Assembly (NCBI GenBank): GCA_001051155.2
Contig: JYIP02000004.1
Location: forward strand, 5,140,383-5,204,382
Length of the DNA stretch: 64,000 nt
From: Chrysoporthe austroafricana
Taxonomy: Eukaryota > Ascomycota > Sordariomycetes > Diaporthales > Cryphonectriaceae
Reading direction: 5' to 3'
Shown here: piece by piece, positions 1 to 11,572 of the stretch
Layout: the number at the start of each line of letters is the position of its first letter
Numbering within the stretch: position 1 is the stretch's first letter
The notes under the pieces: model-generated
What the model was told of the DNA's origin: nothing
Seen by the model: only the letters and a program-made list of their open reading frames with translations
The model's database searches: none
Translations under genes and position numbers: made by a program

Positions 1-684
1 GGCCATACTGCGGAGGGGGGAGGGGCCTTACCGTCACTGCCCATCGTGATCCCGTCGCTGATCCCGATGGTGTTGAACTGCCAGGCCAACATGTTCTGCT
101 TCTCGACGGACTTCTTGACGATCTTTCCCAGGTCCATCACTGCCGGCCTGTCAGCTCATCATGCCCTTGGATCCGACAGAGCCAGTTCACCCGGCGCTGC
201 TCGTGTATCTCAGAATGATCGGGCTGCCGGGCCTGCTTACGGTGGGTGCTGTCATCCACATGTCAGCGAACGGGCCACGGCGGTGTGTCTCTGGACTTGT
301 ACTCGCTTGCAAGGGTTTCCTTCCCACCAGACCGTCGCGATTCCCACCTGGGGCGCGTTCTCCATGGCCTCCTGGTCCGGGACGCCGGCGGCATACAGCA
401 TAGCCTGTCTGGATGTCAGCCCCGAGCCCGTGTCTAGCGGAGAGGCAGAGAGGGTCTCCCGGGCGCTCCTAGCGGTGGAGGCCGGCCTGAGCTGAAGCAA
501 GACCGGCATTTCCATCACTGACCTTGGCGGCGGGAAAGTCATGTTCCCTCGTGATAGCATGAGACCATCGGTTCAAGGGGCCTCCTGGTGGCAGACAGGG
601 CCACTGTATGTAATCATCCTCCTTGGGCATATTCCTGCCTCCCTCGCCGTTTCCGGCTCCTCCAGATCCTCCCAGGGTGCTCAT
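1..684 (-). CDS. Dihydroxy-acid dehydratase family protein (IlvD/Edd), N-terminal part, runs off left edge
   Basis: Exons read on the minus strand: 684-523, 404-307, 248-241 (8 nt), 139-32, continuing beyond position 1 after a GTAAGG donor. Splicing gives [18 protein letters not shown] joined to [14 protein letters not shown], then [17 protein letters not shown] and [22 protein letters not shown] and FNTIG-SDGI-MG are hallmarks of the [Fe-S] dehydratases of branched-chain amino acid synthesis (2,3-dihydroxy-acid to 2-keto acid) and of related sugar-acid dehydratases; the Cys of GNPC is a predicted cluster ligand. ATG at 684 is chosen because the frame is coding-like from there and matches the short N-terminus of paralogues. 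The N-terminus (Gly/Ser-rich, few Arg) does not look like a mitochondrial presequence, so this may be a paralogue and not the canonical mitochondrial ILV3. Intron 2 uses a GC donor (GCGAGT at 306-301). Confidence 0.85.
241..248 (-). other. 8-nt microexon of the dehydratase gene
   Basis: The exon before it ends in phase 2 (codon AA-), and the exon after begins TG then ATG GAC. Inserting CACCCACC, flanked by ...GATGACAG and GTAAGC, restores the frame and supplies Asn-Thr-His-Leu, the segment expected after GNPC in this family. No other placement I found keeps the frame. Confidence 0.75.
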
Positions 685-2814
685 CTTCTTAGACTGCCCG
701 AGCGTCCAGACTGGACGTCCTTCTGAACTGCCGAGCGGGTCAGAGCTGGGTGGCGTCTGGATACTGTATCCTCCGCGACTAAAAGGGGAGTCAAGGCACA
801 GAAGCCCGACGTACAGTATACAGACGTATTGTGTATATATGTATATATCTAGGCTCGGTGGGAGGAGTGAACGGACTGTATATGAGGAGACGGTATCGTT
901 CCACTTCATGAGGAGACGCGGAGACAGAACAGCAGCACGGGTTCTATGTTAGTATAGCCGCGAGGAGTGGCACGAACCGCCGAAGCAGGCCGAGGAGCCT
1001 AGTTCATTTGTCGAGGCAGCGCAGCCTATAGCCGATGCGGTCCTCCGCTAGGCTATACAAGCCGACGAGCAGGCGGGGACCGGATCCGGGGATGGGGAGA
1101 GAGGCATGAGAGGGTGTCATCCTCCCGAGACGCGAGCCCTCCACGGCGCTCGGGACAATGCACACGCTACCGCAGCCTCTACGTCCGTACTTGGTGATGA
1201 ACATGGCTGTCCGAGGGGAGGGGAGGGCACATGACACTCCACACTGCACAGCACATCCATCTCCCGATCGTGGGGAGGCGAGGGCTGAGGAGGACGCCAC
1301 GGACGGAGAGCTTGCTGGGGGTGGATCGATCCGCGCCCCGGAGGGGAGTGCAGTAAGTATCCACTCCCGTGCATGTTCAATGGATCAATCACCTCCAAAG
1401 CGTTGGAAATCTCCCTGACGGCCGGACGAGGCTAGCACCAATGCAGTATTCCGTACTGCGCGCGCACACGCGCCCCGCAGGCCAGACAGACAGAGCACAG
1501 AGCACAGAGCACAGAGCACAGAGCACAGAGCACAGAGCACAGAGCACAGAGCACAGAGCACAGAGCACAGAGCACAGAGCACATAGCACATAGTTGCCGG
1601 GAATATTGTCTCGCCTGTCTGCCTCAGCAGGTTGGGAGCCCAGCCCGGCCTGGGATCCGGACGCGGTTGTGAACAGAACATACCTGTCTGCGGGCGCTAT
1701 CACTCGTGGCGCGTATCCTGTAGTGTGTCCTGTAGTCTGGCCTGGTACCCACGATGATGATTAGGGCGCGCCGGTGTGGGTGGTGTCTCTGATGACGTCG
1801 TATCGATGTGCAATAAAGATGTGAGATGTGACGGGCAGGGCTGGAAGGCCACTGGCAGGTCACTGGCAGCCCCGGACCACCCCTTTCGTACAGCACTCTC
1901 ATGCAGGGCGGCTCTCGCGCTGGGTCATTCGAGACCGAGACGGTCCTCTTCCTGAGCAGGGCGACATGGGCAAAGGAAGAAAGAGGCAGACTACTGGCAT
2001 GTCACGTTGCCGGCGCAGCTAGTCCAGGAGGCCTACTGCCGGGATAAGGAACCACAGCTACAGGAGTGACAGCAATGGCATGACACGCGTCGCAGGGCAA
2101 GGAAGCGGACACTGCAGAGAAATGAACTTGAAAAGTAATGGTATTGCTCCCGCCCCCCCTTTCGCCCCGTATCGCTGTCTGAAGCAAAGATATCCCAGAG
2201 TCGACCTGGCACGTTCCTCTTCTGATGAGCTATCAATGCCGGCCGCTCGCATATTCCGTACACCCGTCCGCTCCGTTGTTTTCTTCCAGTTCATCCGTCT
2301 CTCGCTCTCGAGATGTCTCGCAAATGCGTGCAATAAAGTGTCATATGCTAAGCATAAACCGCGCGTCCACCGGCCGGAGCCCCCCCTCCATGCCTTGCGA
2401 GCTCCTCTCACGTATTGCACCAAGCCACCCGTCTCAAGAGTCCACACATCGAGAAGTGAAGAATCGCACCACGTATCTAGTGTTGTGTACATTAATCCAC
2501 GGTTGGCGGTGGCTGTTGGTGTCGACTGATGGATTATGGTTGACCGAGAGGGTTGGGTAGGTGGTTTCAGTAGGTTTGGGTAATGTGTTCATGTGGGCAC
2601 GACTGTGGCTGGTCGCGTCCCACGTCATGGTGGTTTGACAAAGGAGAAGAAGGGTTTTAAAACAAAGGAAAATGGTTGGTTTGGTCAGTCGGTTATGCCC
2701 AAAGCTCTTACGCCTGAGGACAACATGATAGTTGTTGCTGGAGTGAGGACCCAATACCCTTCAGGCATGTGTCCCTCTCCCGGGCAGGTGAGATGCTTTC
2801 TTTTTTTTTTCCTT
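685..2814. other. Intergenic, no gene supported; one minisatellite
   Basis: Both strands were read. Open frames here are short, of poor codon bias and overlap the minisatellite at about 1491-1592. AT-rich TATATGTATATA near 832-848 lies about 150 bp upstream of the dehydratase start and may be a core promoter element. Confidence 0.6.
1491..1592. repeat. Minisatellite, 7-bp unit AGCACAG, about 14 copies
   Basis: Near-perfect head-to-tail array. The last copies carry a G-to-T change (acatagcac). It keeps several frames open (Cys/Leu/Val-rich on one strand, Thr/Glu/His-rich on the other), which are artefacts. Confidence 0.95.
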
Positions 2815-3993
2815 CTAGGCACCGACACCAACCATTACCCGTTCCTCCTCCATCCTCCTCACGAGCTCCCTCTCCTCGGGGCCCCGCGGGCTTGCGTCGA
2901 TGCCCAGGATCGCAGAGATGCGCGTCCTGTTCTGCCTGTTGTAGCAGTCCCGCTCATCAGGGCTGCCGATGGGCGTGATGGGCGCGGTGTAGCCGCTGCC
3001 GTTACCGCTGCCGGCCACGGCGGCGTTGCCCGTCCTCCACGCCTGCTCGAGCACCGATGGGTGGACCCCGCTGCCGTACTCCGCTGCCACCGTCGACCAG
3101 AAGTTGGAGCGGTGGTTGCTGTACACAGCCTGCAGGCGGCCCATGTCGATAGGCTGAGACCCCGCGGACGATGGCGTCGGCAGGGTGGAGCAATCCAGGC
3201 GGAGGGCGGTCATGTTGGCGCCGCGGGCCGCGGCCGAGGACGCCTGGGAGTGGGCAGCGGCGGAGAAGCTAGCCGAGGGCAGGAGGGGAGCGCTGTGCTG
3301 AGCGTGCTCCTGCAGCGAGCTGTAGCGAGAGCCCCCGATAGCAAGCGACATGTTAGCGGGCTTCGGCAGGATGGCGGGCAGGCGGGGCGAGCCGTGAGAC
3401 CCGAGGCCATGGCTCATGATGCTGGGGAGCTGAACGGCACCACCGGAGGCGTAGCTGCTGAGGGACGCCGGGGGGGAGACGCTGCGGCTGGGCGACTCGT
3501 GGATGGGGCTCGGGATGGAGGCGTGCATGAGAGGGGAGTGTCCGTTGGACGAGGAGCTGGATGACATGGACGTCGTCCTCTTGCGGCGGTTGCTGCCGTG
3601 GCTGAGTTGATGGTAGTGCAGGCGGCATGCCAGCTCCGTCTTCTTCAGGTGGGCGGCAATGTGCTTGTATGGCATTTTCTGTAGGCGTGTCTGGAGCAGG
3701 TAGACCTCCTGTACAGTACATGCTGGTTAGCACAAGATCCCCTGTGGTCAAGCACGGTTCGATCCATGTAGACACCAACGCCGTACAAGCACACCACGGC
3801 GTGGCGCACGTCACGGCCTGGACATCCACACGACCATACAGCCACGTACCTCATCCTCACTCCAGGCCCTGCCTCCACCAGTAGACGAAGTCTTGCGGTG
3901 GTGCTTCGTGATGCCGTACTCGTGGCGCTCCATGACGTCGGTCGTGGGCGTGTATATGGCTGGGGACATGGTCATGGCCATCGTGGGCGACAT
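2815..3993 (-). CDS. Myb/SANT-like DNA-binding domain protein
   Basis: Two exons, 3993-3850 and 3708-2815, with a 141-bp intron (GTACGT...CAG); 345 aa. The junction creates one helix-turn-helix unit: RAWSEDEEVYLLQTRLQKM followed by PYKHIAAHLKKTELACRLHY, which has the spaced Trp/hydrophobic pattern of Myb/SANT repeats (residues about 43-85). A basic stretch (SNRRKRTT) follows, a likely nuclear localisation signal. The rest is Ser/Pro/Ala-rich and disordered, with SPSRSVSPP motifs, ending in a conserved-looking block (ISAILGID, then a charged helix). It is predicted to be a nuclear regulator. The frame is open to an ATG at 4188, but I prefer 3993, where the sequence becomes coding-like (MSPTMAMTMSP). 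The target is unknown. Confidence 0.85.
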
Positions 3994-5544
3994 AGTCTCG
4001 TCGGGTGTTGTGTCCAAGAATCGAAGGAGTTCCCGATGATGGTAATATCCCGTGAGGGAGAAGCTGGCAGACCAGTCTGCCTTCCGAATCGAAAGGGGGG
4101 AGGTAGGTGGGCTGCTAAACCGCGAGTAGGGGGGTATCTTCTCTCGTGGAAGAGGTATTGCTCTGTACCGGTTTTCCCAGGGCAACAAGAATCGAAGGTC
4201 GTATACGACGCGCGAGTATAATAATCCGGATTACACCGTTGACTAAAAGTGTGCGTATTTCCTAAAGAGTGGAAGGGCAGCCAATCCAGTTGGTCTCCTT
4301 CGAGACAAATGAGCGTATGGGTTTAGCTGCAGCAAAGACTAGCAATTAAAGAAGGGGAGACACACACACACACGCAACAGCGTCGTGATAGGGGTCGTAT
4401 ATAGTATCAGGATCAACCGTGATGATGAAGAGAAGGAGTAAACAACATCAAACGATCTTCGAGAGGGAACGGGCAGTGATAATAAGTCACTCGACCCGAC
4501 CGCGCCGCCCTCTCGACGGTCCGGGGTCCTGCCTAGGACCAGGACTAGATGATATCGAGACACGGACGCCTCGAGCCTGTGGGGGGGAGGGCAGGGGGCA
4601 AGATAGACCAGGTAGGCTCTAGCCTCGTTACAGACCGTTCCTGGGAACCCTGGGCCCCAGGAAGGGTGTGCGGTGACTGGGTTGAGAGGACACCTGTGGC
4701 AGGGCTGGAACGAGGAGCATAATACCGTCGAGATCCACCCAGCCCGTTTCCGGCCTGGTGCTGCCTTGCCCATGTCGTAGCTCCCCACGCATCAGGTAAG
4801 AGCCGCAGACTTGGAGTCTCATCCAGACATGAGCATCCCGGCCCACCCAGAGGCCCACGGCGACCCGAGTCAAGGAGGACGGGCAGCCGTCGTCGTGCTG
4901 GCCTGGACGTACGTGAGACGTGGGGTACGGCGTCAACCTCTGGCGGCGCTCGCAGCCGGGCCCGCAGCCGGGCCCGCAGAGCTGCAGACCACGATTCGAC
5001 AGGCAGCCCGCTTGGCTCGTCGGCGGGCGCAGCTTAACCGCTGCGCTGCCCTGCGCGGCGCCGGGGGAAGCGCCACAAGCCACATGCGCGTCCTGGCGTA
5101 CATGGACGCATCGCTTCCAGGCACCCCATCCCGAGAAGGGGTTCCTCACGAGGAGGAACGGATAAGAAGCGACGGAACATCCGAAATGCAAGAAGGGGGA
5201 AGCGAGGCGGTAAACAGAACAGGTCTGGGACACTTGCCCTTGGCAGGGTCCGGATTTCTGGAATTCGCGTTACATCGATCGACTTTGTTCTGTTTGACAT
5301 GATTGCGTTTTTGGACAACACAGCCGAGAAGCCGATTCCGTGCTCTGCTGCAAGCACGCACACGTCGTTGTACGGGGAAAGGAAAGGGGTCCCTCCCTGA
5401 GGATTGACATCGTAGGGAGGGATTTGCGATGACATGCCCATCAGCTGGGGGTGGGTGGGGACAGAAGAGAAAAGAGGGGGGGGGGGAATTTTAAAAAAAA
5501 ATAATAAAATAAAAAAAAAAATAAAAAAAATAATACTCAATCTC
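3994..5544. other. Intergenic, no gene supported
   Basis: Holds the presumed promoter of the Myb-like gene. Also a CA tract (about 4360-4375) and an A/T-rich homopolymer block (about 5475-5535). No frame shows convincing domains. Confidence 0.55.
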
Positions 5545-8500
5545 CTAGTCAGGGATGCGTGACCCCATATTGCTGGAAAACGGGAATGGAGAGATTTGAG
5601 GGCAGCAGCTGCCTAGAAAGCGCCGGCCTTGAGGTAGGCCACTCGAGTCCCCCGAGGCCTCTGTCGACAGCTGTCCTCCCAGGAGTTGTTCCAAACAGCT
5701 GGCCAAACGGGCCTCCTTCGCTGATGTTGCTGACCGGACGGTCAACAAAACATCGCGATTCACCGCTGCAAGGCGTCTGTCTCCACAGTCCACAGGACCA
5801 GGACGCGGCGGCTCTCGCTGTGTGTGGCTGGATAGGGTCGAGGGAGGGTCTTCGACGTGCGCCTCGGTATGTTCAAACTTCTGCCATGTTTGACGTCAAG
5901 AAAAAGACCAGGGTCCTGTGGTCGGCTTCTGCTTCAGATCGTTACAGAGCCGCGCTCGTACAGGACCTGCTGCAGCCCCTCGATTGGACAACAACTCCGG
6001 TTCCTGTCTCGTGGGCCAGGCCCTTTCCGGGGCCACCCTCCAGCCTGCCAAGCACTTGGGCGTGTACGTCCGTAGTAGTCGTTGGCATCCTGACAGCCTG
6101 GTGGGGAGTAGCTCTGTGGCAATAAGGTTTAGCGCTTACTCTAGCGAAATGCTTGTCCAAACGCCTAGTGACTAGGTCTTGTTTGGTTTGACACCAGCCC
6201 CCAGTTGAAACAAGAGCCCAGTCTTCTTGTCCTCGTCGCCACATCTCTGTGTCGATAAGGTAAGCCTGCTGCTGACCGGAAGACGGATGGCACGGAATCT
6301 TCCTCGCACCCACCGCTTCCCCGGAGTCAGGGCTAGGGCCGGTGGGCTTGTTGCTGCCTGCGCCGCTGGCCGTTGCGGCGGTTAGGCTTTGGCCTCGATG
6401 TCGTGTGGTGGTGGCTGGCCTGACGTCCCGAGAGGTGAGGTCCTTCTTCCTCGATCTTTTGGGAGCGCAGACGAAGGCTTTCCGGCGCAGCAGACCACGG
6501 CGTCTGGGCTCGGAGCCAGAGGCCTTCGGCATTAGTACGGCTCCTATCGCACAAGGATGCAACTCGATAGTGGTTTCTACTACGCACCCTGCATGAAAGC
6601 GACCCAAGGATCGCGGCACGTAGCTGTCATGAGCAGTGTGGGTCACCCTCCGCAGGCCGGCCAAGGTATACAGTCCCTTGAAACTCGCTAGGCGGTACGG
6701 AGTAGCCACAACCTCACAGATGTGTCAGCCTTTACCGTACTCATGAAAAACCTCCGTGAGCAGTGGGGTTTAGGATTCCCAACCTTGCGCCGTCTCCACA
6801 GCCCACTAATGCATGTCAACCTTACTGTAGTGCGCCCTCTCCCGTTTGGCTCCACGTACGGCATACTAAGCACTGGGTGTGGGCTGCATCTGCAAGATTG
6901 CTTCGTATTTGAGATCGGGCCCTGGCGGCGTCGTTGTCGGACCTCTCTTCCGTCATGTCGTCGCGGCGCTTAGTAGCTCGCACACCATTCCTTCTCCTGC
7001 CTTCCTTCTGGTCGGCGGCTCGAGTTTCTTGCCTTGTCTGCCCACATGGCGCCTCACCCCGGACCTTGAGTGCAAGCCATCAAATGAGATGGAAATAGCA
7101 TGCGAGTCGATCGAGCGTCCAGCGATTGGAAACACCGGTAGCAAGGCCAACCCTGAGCTGTGTGTGTCCAATCCCATGAACGGCTTTGTCTCGTCTCGAC
7201 TTCTGTAGATCATGGATCCAATCGAGCCATCCTTTCCCCAAGGTCAAGTTTCGAGTCGTTTGACGTCTTACCAGCAAGATCTTGGTTTCGTCAGTGGTAT
7301 GCTAAGGCGGTCAACCCACGCGCTCGTCGGGTCAGCTGCATAGCCGAAATTAGGACTCTCCCTCTGCGCATCGTCCTGAGCGGAGCAGTATAGCTCAAGG
7401 ACTTCGGCAGGGACTCCTCCGGCTTAGTGAAATCCTCGGGTCCCGTCGCAGAGACGTGAAGCTGGAATTGCCTTCTCCGCCCATGACGGGCTTGGCTGTC
7501 ATCAGTTCCTGGGAGGAGGCGGCTGAACGACGGATATGATCACACAGGGGCACATATGACTAGGGCCCTCATCCGGTCAGTTCTATGAAACTGTGTTGTC
7601 GTTTGCCAGTGTGGCTGAAGCCTTTGCCGCCGATAGTCAAGGCCAACGGGCCAGCCCTGCTGCCAGGCGCGTGTCACCTCGGGCCCTGACGGCAGGGTTC
7701 GCTACTCAACCGCTGCTTTCTGGAGTTTGGTCCAAGCAGACGATCCTGTTGGCGAATCCTGAGACGGAGCCGCGACTGTCTACCCGGGCTGGCTGCCTCG
7801 AGCTTAGTGGTTTGCGTGAATCTGTCCAGTATTGCGAGACCCTGCAGTTTGACCAGCACCGGCGCTCTTGGCATCTCGTCTTGAGAATCGCCAGGTACCG
7901 TACCGTGGTAAGGAGCTGCTGGCCGAAGCTATAGAAACGGCGAGCAAGGTATTCGTCTAGACTTTTAGTAGCAAACCGAGAACTTGTCCTACGGCCGAGG
8001 GATGTGGAGCGTATGCATCAGACCGACTGCGACCCTGGGCCACTGGATCGTAAGATAAAGATCACAACCCTCGCAGGCAGTGCCTCGTTCGAGTTGGTCT
8101 GCCCTGCGTCGACCCATAGACGTTGGCCAGCCAAACGGTGGCAACGACCGTCAGTAGGGCCGGGGCTGGTATCCTGCGAGATTGCGGTCTCCGGGAGTTT
8201 CACCAGCCGCTCGAGGAGGGCTCACTGCGAGCGCCCGTGCCTGTCGAGCCGAAATAGCAATGTGGCCTAAGCAGTGCTCCGTTCAAGCTATGCCCCCCGC
8301 CGGATCGGCACGGCATAGGTCAGGACAGAGGCGTTCGAACGCAGGTCTGGAGACCACTGCCTTGAGGTGCCGAATAGCAAGACGACTGAACTATCGGCTG
8401 CGGCGGCTACAGAAGCACATGTTGTGATAGGCCGATCTTCTGAGGCCTGGAGCCGATCTGGAGACTCAGGCCGGAGGTCGGAGTCGCGATCCCACTCGAC

Positions 8501-10720
8501 CTATTTACGGATACGCGGCTCAACCCTTTGCTCTGGCTCATTACGTGCAGGGCGTTTTGGACTTCGACGCAGACGAAGACGTCAGCGTGTGACGCAAGGG
8601 CGAGTTGGGACGAGGAGGATGCTTGTCCGGAAAACATTACAGACAGCAGCGGCCTCTGTGCGTCGTGCGGGAATGCCGCCTAGGTGGTCTGCAGACTATA
8701 CCAGGCACGGATTATACCCTGGATAAGGTTATCTCAATCCCGGGACTGTACCCCTGACTCGGCCTAGGGCATCCTTGTTGGCTCCTAGAGACAACAAGGC
8801 TACTATTTCGACGGCCGGGGTGCTTCCACGCCGCCCACTCGAGCCGCAGCTATGATATCGAAGCGATGCAGGCACACAGAGCATGCCGGGCGGCAGCGAG
8901 TGCTCGGATCGAACGAGGAGCGGAAAATAGGAGGCAGCACCGCGGGAAAAGGGGCGGGGGGTGGGGGAGGCCGTCCTCAAACACCGCTCGTCGAGAAGAG
9001 TGGTAGGCTGCAACAGGCCCGGTTTCAGTCCCAGGGTTCCCGTGGATGAACGCGCCTTGAGAGAAAGGCAATGCTTGACGATCCTTCGTCTTCGGTGTCC
9101 CGGGACTGGCGAAGGCGGCTGAATGTCGGGACGATTATAGCTGACGTCAGAATCATCATCAATTCGCACGCAGGCAGGACTCGCAAGAGGCTCCGAGAAG
9201 AGACTGTGAAATCGCTGACGACTGGCAAGTTAAGGCTAGTCATAGCCTGGGCGTGGCTGTGCAGCAGGCCCAGGCTCGGCATTCCGATGCCGTCAGCCGT
9301 CAGGGCAAACGTGTCGCAGCGTTGCACGGGTGCGTGCTGAAGACTAGTGGGGTATTGCGTGGAAGCGAGGGCGGCGCCCACGAAGCTGGCGCTGGCCGTC
9401 AAGATCGACAGTGTCGACGTTTCGTCCCGTCATGCGCGCATACGTAGGAGACATGGGAGGGCCTACTGACCACCTCCTTGCCAGCAGTAGGGCAGAGGGA
9501 AAGACGGCAAGAAGACGTGCATGAGGGAGCGGCCTGGAGAGGCAAGTGGAGATGGACCGGGCTGGGTTGGGAGTTATAGAGGCGGTTTCGATGTGATGTT
9601 TCGTCCGAGCCTCACGTTTCGGTCTGGTCATCGAGACGAGCACGTTTGAGGTTTGCGCGGCGCAGGTTGAATCGCCAGCCTTCGAGCGGGCTCCGCCACC
9701 TAACAATAGCATCACCCAACCTCGCGTTTCTCGGTCCGACCAAAGTTTCGAGGCTTCATGCAGCTCGTTTGGTGCTTCTCATGCCGGCCAAGCCCCCCTT
9801 TTGTCGATCAGATGAGATGAGAAGCTGCTGTTGAGTCGGCCAGCATGGCCCAGAAAATGCAGAAGCAGACACAGGGTTAAAGAATCCGAAGCGGTTGAGG
9901 AAATACGAGGCTCGGGAAACAAGAGGAAAGGAGGGGGGGATGGGTGGCGGTCGACAGTCGTGCATTGCTTTTCGACGTGGTGACCCATATAGGCTTTGAG
10001 GTTCACCTCGGTCTGCGAAGGCATCTCTAATGCTCGGAGACGGTCGACCCGGCGCGACAGCGTTGCAGCAGAGACTTCAGCTGACGCTCTAGCCAGGAGC
10101 ACGAGTTCAGAGCACTGGCCGAGGGCAAGGAGCGAGACCGGTCGCTCACACCCCACCACTTGACAGAGGCCAGAGGCACGCAGGCATACGCCACATGGGT
10201 GGACCAAGGGCGAACTGAGCGGGCAGTAGTAGCTCGGAGGCCAGACAGAAGCTGACCGCAGCGATGTTCATCGAGGCCAGGCTCCCCGGGCTGGGAGACG
10301 GCGCGGTCCTGTGGGCTCTGGGCATCATGATCGTATAGCAGGTATGAGGCGTGCCGAACGACAATGTGCTGGGACGCGGGGGCATCAGATATGTCTGCCG
10401 CCTGGCCCAGCCACGAACTGGACAGTAAGCTTCCCTCCTCCCTCGACCGGCGGGTGCTGACCGCTGCTCCGCAGGCGACAACAAGGGAGGCCACAGGGCC
10501 AGAGACACCAGGCGTTGTCAGCAGAGCGCCGAGACATGTATCATGGAGCGCCTGTCGTGTTGACGCCGTCGCCGCAGGTTGCGTAATCGGAAGTGGCAGG
10601 TAGGACAGGGCGCAGGGAGGCGTGGCAGACATGCGGGCAGAGGCCTGGAGACCGTCGGCATGAACGTGATGACTGGAGGGGCGTGAACGGGCCGCGCTCG
10701 TCAGCCCACGGTCCGGAGGC
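5545..10720. other. Gene-free block without simple repeats
   Basis: About 5 kb of mid-GC sequence. The longest frame (about 255 codons, minus, 5942-6709) has no recognisable motif and poor codon bias. Unlike its flanks the block lacks microsatellites and pyrimidine tracts. It could be a decayed mobile element or an old pseudogene region; I recognise no transposase, reverse transcriptase or terminal repeats. Confidence 0.5.
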
Positions 10721-11170
10721 AAGCGAGGCTAGGCTGAGCAGCCTTGTGCGGGAGATGCGGTGCCCTCCTGTGCCCTCCTGCGCGGGTTCGTACGTGACGA
10801 CTGCCGAGATCCAGCCTCACGGGCCGCCGGGACTGGAGGGCCCCCAAGAGAGCAGCGCCGGCCGGCGTCCACCTGCGCCGACCTGCGGCAGGGAGGACGC
10901 GGTGTGGTTGACAGGACGTGTGGCCAGGACGGCGACGAGGCCTGTGGTGCGCCGTGTTGTGGTGCGGAGCTGGGCCTGCCACCTGACGAGGAGGGTGCGT
11001 GCCCCGGTGGGCGAGGTCGAGCCCTGCCCTACCGAGTCTTCGTACCTGGCCTGGCGTGCCGTATTCAGTACAATACAGTACCTACGGCCAGGCTCGGCGG
11101 TAGGTATGTACATGCTCGGACGCTGCCAGGGGTACTTGGTGCCCTAGGGCTACCATAGCACGTGCCTAGG

Positions 11171-11215
11171 TACTGTACTGTACTGTACTGTACTGTACTG
11201 TACTGTACTATGCTA
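11171..11215. repeat. Tandem repeat, 5-bp unit TACTG, about 9 copies
   Basis: Perfect array starting after CCTAGG. The neighbouring 200 bp is enriched in GTAC/TAGGTA palindromes. Confidence 0.95.
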
Positions 11216-11519
11216 GGTAGTGGGATAGAAGGAGCCGGTTCAGGTCCTGTACCGGGTAGGCTGGCACCTGGCTCGGCTGGCTGGCCGGCTGGGTGGGGTA
11301 GATCCCCGAGCCACCAGGGCTGCTGGATACTGATACTGTACCGCGCTGAGTACCTATATACTAGTAGAGCGAGGTACATACTGAGGTACCTGGAGATCCT
11401 CTCAGGCCCAGCCCGGGGCCGGCACGTACCGTACCCCGTAGCACTTATGCTATAGGTAATTAAGTACAATATCGAACGAACACAAGGAGCAGGCGGCGCT
11501 GTTTTCTGGCCCCAGAACC

Positions 11520-11572
11520 TGCGCCAGCCTGCCAGCCAGCCAGCCTGCCAGCCAGCCAGCCTGCCAGCCTGT
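11520..11572. repeat. CCAGC/CTGC tandem array
   Basis: Interleaved GCCAGCCAGCC and CTGCCAGCC units. A similar CCAG array lies at about 13880-13922. Confidence 0.9.

Noticed and set aside
1385..1703. Cys/Leu/Val-repeat proteins over the heptamer arrays (also 18866-19561)
   Set aside because: Translation of a minisatellite; no coding sequence outside the repeat.
3750..3775. tRNA-like B-box (GGTTCGATCC)
   Set aside because: Lies in the Myb-like gene's intron without a matching A-box, acceptor stem or anticodon arm.
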